This document shows, in pieces, positions 54,776-61,813 of a DNA stretch of 64,000 nt. Both the position numbers and the translations under genes were made by a program. This DNA is from CAUZFZ01 sp963579025. GTDB lineage: Bacteria; Planctomycetota; Planctomycetia; Planctomycetales; Planctomycetaceae. The notes beneath the pieces are model-generated. The model was not told the DNA's origin and searched no databases. It saw only the letters and a list, made by a program, of their open reading frames with translations. Location: contig CAUZFZ010000035.1 of the NCBI GenBank assembly GCA_963579025.1, forward strand, positions 9,597-73,596, in the 5' to 3' direction. Numbering within the stretch: the first letter of the stretch is position 1; every line of letters begins with the position of its first letter.

Positions 54776-55204
54776 TTACGCCTCAGGCTGCGACCAGTCC
54801 TCACAGGCCAGTCCATCGATTGCACGAAAATCAATCTGGTTGCGACTGATCAGCACACCGTGGTTCTCCAGCACTGTTGCCGCAATTTTCAGGTCGTTTG
54901 TACCGGCCCTGCGATGCTGTTTGCGGAGGTCTCAAAAGCGATGTAAGGCGGCAGAATCGAACGAGAGAATGTGCATGTGTCCAAACACTTCGATCGAGTC
55001 CTGCAGCCACCGATAGGGACGCACCTGCTTCACGTCATCTCGAGCCCGTCGAATCTGCGTATACCAGCCAGTCAGAACTTCCTCGACGGTGATTATCGAT
55101 ACAGCAAGTCGGTCATCCTCTGTCGATGCAATTCTCGATGAAACAAGGTCATGACCGCTGAGCCACAGGGTCAACGTGTCGGTATCCAGAACCAACTGCG
55201 TCAC
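54776..55204 (-). pseudogene. VapC-like PIN toxin with premature TGA
   Basis: The frame starts at ATG 55204 and would read 141 residues to TAA at 54776-54778 were it not for TGA at 54932-54934 (codon 91). The first part, LVLDTDTLTLWL, has the first PIN Asp, and SIITVEEVL the conserved Glu. The part after the stop is the canonical PIN end (RAGTNDLKIAATVLENHGVL), carrying another conserved Asp, and EDWS. One base change (CGA to TGA) would explain it. Truncation would remove two catalytic acidic residues, so the toxin is probably inactive. The start overlaps the antitoxin gene by four bases (ATGA). Confidence 0.85.
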
Positions 55205-55404
55205 GGCTGAACCTCGTCGACCTCGCGTCGAGACTCATCGATATGTTCGCGGAATTCTTCGAGGTCGGGGTTGTCCTTCCAGATCCCCGAGAATCGGCTC
55301 AGTCGATTCGGCGCCGTATCTCCGGATGCCTTTGATCCACTCACTGTGGACTCCGGTGACGACTGGTGCTTACCAGATTCAGGCTGTTTCTTCGTCTCAG
55401 ACAT
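55201..55404 (-). CDS. antitoxin-like protein, partner of the PIN toxin
   Basis: A 67-residue protein. The N-terminal half is low-complexity and polar (PESGKHQSSPESTVSGSK), and the C-terminal half IWKDNPDLEEFREHIDESRREV is a helical segment typical of antitoxins that cover the toxin. It ends in ATGA overlap with the PIN gene. A DNA-binding domain is not evident because the N-terminus is short. Since the toxin frame is interrupted, the antitoxin may be a relic or may still repress the operon. Confidence 0.72.
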   Translation of the reverse strand: MSETKKQPESGKHQSSPESTVSGSKASGDTAPNRLSRFSGIWKDNPDLEEFREHIDESRREVDEVQP

Positions 55405-55622
55405 GAATTGACCTGGTGACTGACGTGCAGGGAGCGACGAGCCATCGAACTCCGCTCAACGACAGTCTACAGCGTTCACGTGCGACCCGGAATATCGGTG
55501 TCCCTTGACTCGGCTGCAACCGACTTTTCGCCGCACGTTGTCGACATCCATAGGAAAACTCATCGGCGCTCATCTCCGCTGATGTGCTCGACTGTCGTCA
55601 TGAGCGTCGATTAGTGCTGATT

Positions 55623-55744
55623 AGGCTCTGTTTGAAAACCCGTAGGATGGGCACTCTTGCCCGTCCCCACATCGCGATTCATCGAGAAATGGACGGGCAA
55701 GAGTGCCCATCCTACGAGCGGATTCGAGTTTTCAAACAGAGCCT
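55623..55744. repeat. nested palindromic repeat, family GTAGGATGGGCACT, copy 2
   Basis: Outer arms AGGCTCTGTTTGAAAAC (55623-55639) and its complement (55728-55744) are perfect 17-base inverted repeats. Within them are the 26-base arms 55641-55666 and 55691-55716 (CGTAGGATGGGCACTC... and complement). A MITE-like structure between the antitoxin gene and the terminator of RTX gene 2. The same inner arms occur at 7221-7279. Confidence 0.88.
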
Positions 55745-55783
55745 GGTGTTCCAGAATTCCGACGTCGACGCCCGGATGAATAC

Positions 55784-55815
55784 AAAAAAGGGCACGGCCT
55801 CCCCAGGCCGTGCCC
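55784..55815 (-). terminator. intrinsic terminator after RTX gene 2
   Basis: On the minus strand GGGCACGGCCT pairs with AGGCCGTGCCC around a GGGG loop and is followed by TTTTTTG. It begins about 55 bases after the stop codon of RTX gene 2. Confidence 0.92.
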
Positions 55816-55870
55816 TTTCCCTTTTCCACACTTTCACGCTTCACTCGTCGACGGTTATCCGAACCGTCGT

Positions 55871-58800
55871 TCAGAATCCATTCAGTTCGGCCAGTGCGAG
55901 CTGGACCGATACCGGAATCAGCAGATTCTGATCGTCGATCTCTCCAGCTCCCACATTCAGGTCCGCCGGAGTCCGACCACCTTCGCCACTGTTGAACCGG
56001 TCGGTGCCCGAGTTACCTCGCAGGACATCCGTGCCGTCGCCACCGAAGATCATGTCAACACTGCCACCACCGATCAGCGAGTCGTCGCCGTCTCCACCAA
56101 TCAAGGTGTCCAGTCCGGACATGCCATTCACCGAATCGTTTCCGTCTCCGGCATCGACGATGTCGCGTCCGTTTCCGCCGTCGATCGTGTCCGCTCCGTC
56201 TCCGCCGTCGATCGTGTCGTTGCCACCATTGCCTTCGATCCGGTCGTTGCCGTCGCCACCTTTAATCTGGTCTGCTCCAGACTGACCTTTGACCGTGTCG
56301 TTGCCCGTGCCGCCATCCAGCGAATCCGCTCCGGAACCACCGAGCAGCGTGTCGTTGTCCTGATCTCCATCGAGAAGATCGTTGCCCGTGGACCCGTTCA
56401 GGTTGTCGTTGCCAAAGCCGCCACGCAGTCGGTCGTCGCCGGCATCACCCATCAGGACATCGTTGCCGAAACTGCCTGACAGTGTGTCGTTGCCGTCTCC
56501 ACCGTTCAGCGTGTCGTTATCCGCACTGCCGTTCAGCACGTCGTCGCCGGCGTCACCGTTGATGATATCATCACCGGTTCCACCATCGATCACATCGTTG
56601 CCGTTTCCACCAGACAGGGAATCGTTTCCGGCGTCGCCATTGATGTTGTCGACATCGTTGCTGCCCGTAATCGTGTCGGCACCATCGCCACCACGGAGGT
56701 TCAGCATAATGCGGCCGATGTTCACGTTCGACGCATCGATCGTGTCGTCGCCCGACTGGCCGTCGACCGTCAGATTCATGGGCCGAATATCCGACAGCGA
56801 GCTGATTGTGATTGTGTCGTCACCGTTACCACCCAGCACGCTGACCTCATTCACGGAATTCCCCACCGTGATCGAAGCCATGCCTTCGGCAACCTGCAGC
56901 GAACCACTGACGCTGCTGATGGCGAACGTGTTGGCAGTATTGTTGCCCTGCACGATCAACTGCTGAGAGCCATCCGTCGTGACAGCCGTATCGACTCCAT
57001 CGCCGGCACCGTCCCAGCGAAGGACATCACGACCGGTTCCGGAATCCAGACTGTCGTCGCCACCCTGCCCGTCGAGCGTGTCATCACCGACACCACCCTC
57101 GATGGTATCCCGACCAGCGCCACCCAGCAGCGAGTCGTCGCCTTCACCACCCTGGATCAGATCGTTTCCACCTTCACCCGAGATGAAGTCATTACCCGAA
57201 CTGCCTCGCAATGTGTCGTTGCCGCCACCACCGAAGATCGTGTCCGGGTCATTCACAACAAGAATGTTGCCCGGCAGCAGGCTCTGAGGTGCGCCTGATC
57301 CAAAGAATGTCCGGGTCACATACGTTGTCATAGCGTTGGGATCGAGCGTGAATGCGGTACTCAGTGCGAGACCTGGCTGCAGTTCCATGCCCGCATCCAC
57401 AAACTCATCTGGATCGGGGCCATCGTCGGTGACCATCCCGTTTAACACACTCCCCAGGATGATGTTGCCGGGAAGGTTTGTCGAAGGGCTGAGTTCGAAA
57501 CCAGTCGTACCCGTACCGCCGAGTTCACTGGCAGTGATCGCTACGTAGTTGGTTACGTCGGTCGGTGTGCCGGCGGTGGCCGTTTCGAACAGAAACTCGC
57601 CTACGCCAGCGGTTGCAATGTGACCGCCGCCATCACCAAGGGTTCCGTCGAACCCAGAGAGATCACCTTGAAAATACCGAACCAGATCAAAGTCAACCGG
57701 TTGGAGCCCGGGATTCGTAACCGTGTATGTTTGAGTGAGCACTGAACCGATCATCATCCCGCCGCCATCAAACAACGGATCGCTAACCTGCTCCAGATTA
57801 AATCTGAGACCGCTTGACATGGATGTGAACGTACTCGTGCCACGAGTGGAACTTCCCGTCACAGTGACATTGGGCATTGGCGGGGAGTTACCAATCGTAC
57901 CGGAACTCAAGAATTCCGATGACCCGCCGGCGACGCGCAGCGCCACGCCGGAAAGCACTGTGGTGCCAGTGGAACCAGTCGCTCCTGTCGGGTCAAAATT
58001 AGCATCGGTGGCGGTGACTCCAATTCCGCGTCCGAAGGAGCCAAAACCGTCGACACCGACTGTCACTGACGTGTTGCCGGTGCCCGTGGTTAGCGTGAAC
58101 GGTGCGGAACTCTGAGGAGGCGTGATTGCGTCTCCGATACCATCGGCACCGAGATCACTAATACTGATTCCGTTCAGTGGCACTCTCCCAAGACCTGGGC
58201 CGGTGGCAGTTCCGTCAATCGCGAAGAAGTCGAGATTCCCCTGATTGTCGCCCACGACAATTCGTGGCGTTCCGAGGAGATCGGGTTGAACACCCACAGT
58301 GCGTGCTGATCCCTGAGACGGTCGATCAACATTGAAGAGGTCAGCCAATGAGGGAGTGCCAGTGAGATCAAAGAGTGCTACTTGGTCACCACCGAAAACC
58401 CCGTCGGTTAAGAGCACCAACTGATCACCGCTCGCTGGCTGAGGAAGGACCGCGAGGGCCGGTTGAAGCGTGTCTCGAAAACCGCCACGTGTGTCAAGAA
58501 ATGGGATCGTGATAGGCCGAAGGACAGGCATCGGCGTCATATTGCCCCCAACAATAACAACATTGTCGGGATCGAGTTCAAGGATTTGGCGGGCTTGAGT
58601 ATCCATTACGTAGAAAAGGCGGTTCATACCAATCCTGCGAACGGCCAGTCCCCCGAACGGCCCTGTACCTTGCGGGATCGTAAAGGATCCATCGACCGTA
58701 AATCCACTTCCATTGATTGCGGCGCCGCTGATTGAGTCGATCCGGTAAATGGTCCGGTTACCACTGTTCAGCAGATACAGGTCAGTACCATCAAACGCCA

Positions 58801-60817
58801 GTCCGTCATTTCCCCCGCCAGTGAGTGGCGGCCCCGGTGCGGGTATTCTCATCCGAGGTGCTTCTGTACCAAAACCCGTGTCGACAAGTGCAATCGTACT
58901 CGTGCCATCATTTGGAATGACCCACATTCCCGGACCGGTCGTGTCGTCATCGTCGATAATCGTACCGCGACCTTGATTGTCCACCACGATCTCGGATCCC
59001 GTTGCCGCGATCGTGACTGTGAAGTCTTCAGTCTCAATGTCTCCATTGTCACCAATGACATCAATACTGATTTGACCGGTCAGGAACGAAAGCCCCGTCG
59101 CCGGATCAATCGGTATTGTCAGTGTTTGATTTGTGGCGGCCACGTAATCCATGTTCGCAACTGTAGCCGAGCCATCCTGTGTCGAGAAATTCAAAGTGAC
59201 CGGGACGGGTGAAGATGCCGACAACGACACCGTGAACAGGGCGGGCGTGTTCCCCATGTTCCCTTCAACGACGGTCGCGTCGCCAATTGAGACACGGACG
59301 ACCGTATCGCCGTCGTCCTGTATTGTCGCCGTTCCGCGAGCATTCGAGATGGTCGCGTTGACCGAATTCGAAAGGATGAGGCTGAACGTCTCATCGGGTT
59401 CGGCCAGAGTGTCGCCGTTGATCGTGACAGCAATCGTCGCGGTCGTCTGCCCGGCGGGAATTGTTGCCGTACCCATCGTGATTGGACCATAGTCCGCATC
59501 GTTGAATCGTGCGGTTCCGTCCTCAGTCCGGAAACTGAACATCACGTTCTGCTGGCTGATCGCGGACAGCGTGGCGGTGAACACAGCGGTCTGCGTCCCG
59601 GCATTGCCTTCGACAACGCTCACATTGGAGATCAGAATCGACGGCGGATTGCCGAGGATCAGGTCCGAGCCGCCGCCGCCTTCCAGTCGGTCCCGGCCGA
59701 TTCCACCGATCAACGTGTCGTCGCCGCCGTTACCACGCAGCACGTCGTTCCCGTTGCCACCATCCATCGAGTCCTTACCGCCGCCACCCAGTAGCGTGTC
59801 GTTGCCCGTGGCGGTGTTCAGCGTGTCGTCGCCGAAAAGCACATCATTTCCGCCCTGGCCATTGATGAAGTCGTTGCCTGCACCGCCAACGAGCGTGTCG
59901 CGCTGGGTGCCGCCACGCAGCGTGTCGTCGCCAGCATCGCCGTTGACCGTGTCATTGCCGCCCTGGCCATCGAGCGTGTCGTTTCCGTCGTTGCCTTGAA
60001 TATCATCGTTGCCGCCGCCGCCCAGAATGCTGTCCATTCCGGTGCCGCCGATCAGCGAATCATTCCCGCTGCCGCCGTTGATTCCGCCGGCAATGCTATT
60101 CACCGTGTCCGGGCTGTCGTCACCCGCCTGCCCGTCGATGGTGTCGTTACCGGATCCGCCATTGATCAGATCACGATCATCGCCACCCAAAAGATTGTCA
60201 GCTCCGTCGCCGCCTTCAATTGTGTCGTTGCCCGCACCGCCGTCGATGACGTCATTCCCGTCGTCACCGTCGACCGAGTCCGCACCGGCACCCGCGTCCA
60301 GGCTGTCGGCACCGTTGCCACCGTCGATGACGTCGTCGCCGTTGTTACCTGTGATTGTGTCGTTGCCATCCTGGCCCAGCAGCACTTCACCAAAATCGTC
60401 GCTGCCAGTAATCTGATCGTCGCCGTCACCACCTTCGATGCGAATCGCACCCGTTCCTGACAGTGCCCCGAAATCTGCAACCGTCACGGCACTCACATCG
60501 ATGACGTTGTTGTCATTGCTCGCGAAGATCGACAGAGCGGTCAACGTACCCGAAGCCGTTGTGGGGATTGTTGTGACCGGGACGTTGTTCGCCAGGACCT
60601 GGACTGTGGCTGTCGCGGCATCGTTCCGCACGGTGACGTCGTCACCCTGATCAACAAAGATGGACAGTTCGGTGCCCACCAGCACACCGTTGACGGACAG
60701 TAACGAGCGGTCTTCCAGTTGTTGGATACATTGATGGCGGGGGAGAGGACGCCGGCGCATGCGGCGCTGTGTAGCAAGACGGTTTCGAAACAAGTTGACC
60801 CAGCTTGAAAGAAACAT
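55871..60817 (-). CDS. giant RTX-like calcium-binding protein, paralog 2
   Basis: A 1648-residue protein starting at ATG 60817 (GGAG 7 bases upstream). The N-terminus MFLSSWVNLFRNRLATQRRM closely follows that of paralog 1 and contains a QQLEDRSLL motif (LEPR-XLL type). RTX-like repeats run from about residue 128 to 390, followed by two Calx-beta domains (VSVVEGNAGTQTAVF... and VRVSIGDATVVEGN...). Next is a beta-rich, beta-propeller-like region (about 630-860) with GLAFDGTDLYLLNSGNRTIYRID, then a segment rich in Ser/Thr/Gly. The second RTX array is interrupted by the same W(N/D)G-GDG-D module as in paralog 1, and the protein ends IPVSVQLALAELNGF. Extracellular and calcium-binding; adhesive or matrix role is inferred. 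Confidence 0.9.
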   Translation of the reverse strand: MFLSSWVNLFRNRLATQRRMRRRPLPRHQCIQQLEDRSLLSVNGVLVGTELSIFVDQGDDVTVRNDAATATVQVLANNVPVTTIPTTASGTLTALSIFASNDNNVIDVSAVTVADFGALSGTGAIRIEGGDGDDQITGSDDFGEVLLGQDGNDTITGNNGDDVIDGGNGADSLDAGAGADSVDGDDGNDVIDGGAGNDTIEGGDGADNLLGGDDRDLINGGSGNDTIDGQAGDDSPDTVNSIAGGINGGSGNDSLIGGTGMDSILGGGGNDDIQGNDGNDTLDGQGGNDTVNGDAGDDTLRGGTQRDTLVGGAGNDFINGQGGNDVLFGDDTLNTATGNDTLLGGGGKDSMDGGNGNDVLRGNGGDDTLIGGIGRDRLEGGGGSDLILGNPPSILISNVSVVEGNAGTQTAVFTATLSAISQQNVMFSFRTEDGTARFNDADYGPITMGTATIPAGQTTATIAVTINGDTLAEPDETFSLILSNSVNATISNARGTATIQDDGDTVVRVSIGDATVVEGNMGNTPALFTVSLSASSPVPVTLNFSTQDGSATVANMDYVAATNQTLTIPIDPATGLSFLTGQISIDVIGDNGDIETEDFTVTIAATGSEIVVDNQGRGTIIDDDDTTGPGMWVIPNDGTSTIALVDTGFGTEAPRMRIPAPGPPLTGGGNDGLAFDGTDLYLLNSGNRTIYRIDSISGAAINGSGFTVDGSFTIPQGTGPFGGLAVRRIGMNRLFYVMDTQARQILELDPDNVVIVGGNMTPMPVLRPITIPFLDTRGGFRDTLQPALAVLPQPASGDQLVLLTDGVFGGDQVALFDLTGTPSLADLFNVDRPSQGSARTVGVQPDLLGTPRIVVGDNQGNLDFFAIDGTATGPGLGRVPLNGISISDLGADGIGDAITPPQSSAPFTLTTGTGNTSVTVGVDGFGSFGRGIGVTATDANFDPTGATGSTGTTVLSGVALRVAGGSSEFLSSGTIGNSPPMPNVTVTGSSTRGTSTFTSMSSGLRFNLEQVSDPLFDGGGMMIGSVLTQTYTVTNPGLQPVDFDLVRYFQGDLSGFDGTLGDGGGHIATAGVGEFLFETATAGTPTDVTNYVAITASELGGTGTTGFELSPSTNLPGNIILGSVLNGMVTDDGPDPDEFVDAGMELQPGLALSTAFTLDPNAMTTYVTRTFFGSGAPQSLLPGNILVVNDPDTIFGGGGNDTLRGSSGNDFISGEGGNDLIQGGEGDDSLLGGAGRDTIEGGVGDDTLDGQGGDDSLDSGTGRDVLRWDGAGDGVDTAVTTDGSQQLIVQGNNTANTFAISSVSGSLQVAEGMASITVGNSVNEVSVLGGNGDDTITISSLSDIRPMNLTVDGQSGDDTIDASNVNIGRIMLNLRGGDGADTITGSNDVDNINGDAGNDSLSGGNGNDVIDGGTGDDIINGDAGDDVLNGSADNDTLNGGDGNDTLSGSFGNDVLMGDAGDDRLRGGFGNDNLNGSTGNDLLDGDQDNDTLLGGSGADSLDGGTGNDTVKGQSGADQIKGGDGNDRIEGNGGNDTIDGGDGADTIDGGNGRDIVDAGDGNDSVNGMSGLDTLIGGDGDDSLIGGGSVDMIFGGDGTDVLRGNSGTDRFNSGEGGRTPADLNVGAGEIDDQNLLIPVSVQLALAELNGF

Positions 60818-60910
60818 TCCGTGACTCCTCGTGTGAAAGTGAAAAGGAGAAGGCGGAAACAGTGTTGTTAACACGCGTCACACGGCACTATGGGGGATTG
60901 CCGCAAGACC

Positions 60911-61072
60911 ACTGTTTCCAGAAGTAACCTGGCCTGGATTTCGTGACACGCCGGAACTGAGTGCCAAGCCAGTCTCTTAAGTCACATGTTTCTGAGCTGT
61001 CAGCCACGGCTCGTGACACTCATCCCAAAACTGCAAAACCGGACCGTCGTGACAACCTGGTGTCTCGTGACA
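60911..61072 (-). promoter_or_regulatory. conserved upstream block with four TCGTGACA octamers, RTX gene 2
   Basis: Perfect TCGTGACA occurs at 60941-60948, 61011-61018, 61047-61054 and 61065-61072; another lies at 61276-61283. The block 60911-60961 matches 54577-54627 upstream of paralog 1. The gene starts at 60817. Spacing between octamers is 70, 36 and 18 bases. No promoter hexamers could be pinned down. Confidence 0.65.
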
Positions 61073-61170
61073 GGGTCTGATGGGCAGTGACTGCGGAATC
61101 TGTTCAGTCGCGCAGGAGAAAGCGCCAGATTGCATGCTGGCGGTGCATAAGGCGCGCGACAGATGAGTTC

Positions 61171-61238
61171 TTACCTGTAGGACGGGCACTCTTGCCCGTC
61201 TCTGGGGCGACGGGCAGGAGTGCCCGTCCTACAGGTAA
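61171..61238. repeat. palindromic repeat, family GTAGGATGGGCACT, copy 3 (variant)
   Basis: Arms TTACCTGTAGGACGGGCACT.. at 61171-61200 and complement at 61209-61238, 30 bases with one mismatch and an 8-base loop. The inner part is the same GTAGGA(T/C)GGGCACTC.TGCCCGTC unit as at 7221 and 55641. It lies in the non-coding interval 60818-61748, between the RTX gene 2 start and the RTX gene 3 terminator. Confidence 0.88.
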
Positions 61239-61514
61239 TTTGTTATCCACCGCACACATAACGGTGCCCAGTGAGTCGTGACATGTCGTCCTCGCCTGCC
61301 ATTTCAGGGCGGGATGTCAGACGCGGGTGACCTGACAGGCACAGTTCACGACACTCGTGATAATTCGATGCAACTGGAACGCCGTGACAAACCGGCGCTA
61401 CGCGATGCGCTGGCGCTCAGCCGTACGGCGAAGCCAGGCGCCACCCGGGCCGCCACGGAAATATCGCGGCGCCCAAACAGGTAGGTTCCCGATCTGGAAT
61501 CCGCGAGGCCTCTG

Positions 61515-61706
61515 AGCCGTAGGCGCTAGCCTCGGGCCCGGGCTACGGCTGACGCCTGCCGAGGCTGTTTACTAGTCCGGAGCGGAGCCGTAGGCGGATT
61601 TCTCCGAAATCCGCTGCCTTGGACCTGGCAAGACTGAGCGGCGGTCGATGTGCCGACAGGCTGCGATGTCGGCTGGTCCCGATTTCGGAGAAATCGGGCT
61701 ACGGCT
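61515..61706. repeat. AGCCGTAG-bounded palindromic repeat cluster
   Basis: AGCCGTAG / CTACGGCT pairs flank two units (61515-61550 and 61586-61706). Inside the second are two hairpins: GCGGATTTC-TCC-GAAATCCGC (61594-61614) and CCCGATTTC-GGA-GAAATCGGG (61678-61698). The interval 61239-61514 has no gene that I can support, apart from a TCGTGACA at 61276. Confidence 0.8.
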
Positions 61707-61748
61707 GACAATTCCAGGAAGCTATTTCGGGACTATCCCTGAGCGCAT

Positions 61749-61782
61749 AAAGAAAGGGCACGACCGGCTGGTCGTGCCCTTT
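61749..61782 (-). terminator. intrinsic terminator after RTX gene 3
   Basis: On the minus strand AAAGGGCACGACC pairs with GGTCGTGCCCTTT around AGCC and is followed by CTTT. It lies about 32 bases beyond the stop codon of RTX gene 3. The stem keeps the GGGCACG core of the other two terminators. Confidence 0.9.
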
Positions 61783-61813
61783 CCTATGTGTTCACTCGTC
61801 TGGAGTCACAAAA

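Noticed and set aside
54932..54934. TGA in the PIN toxin read as selenocysteine
   Set aside because: No selenocysteine insertion signal was recognised, and PIN toxins do not use it; a nonsense mutation is simpler.
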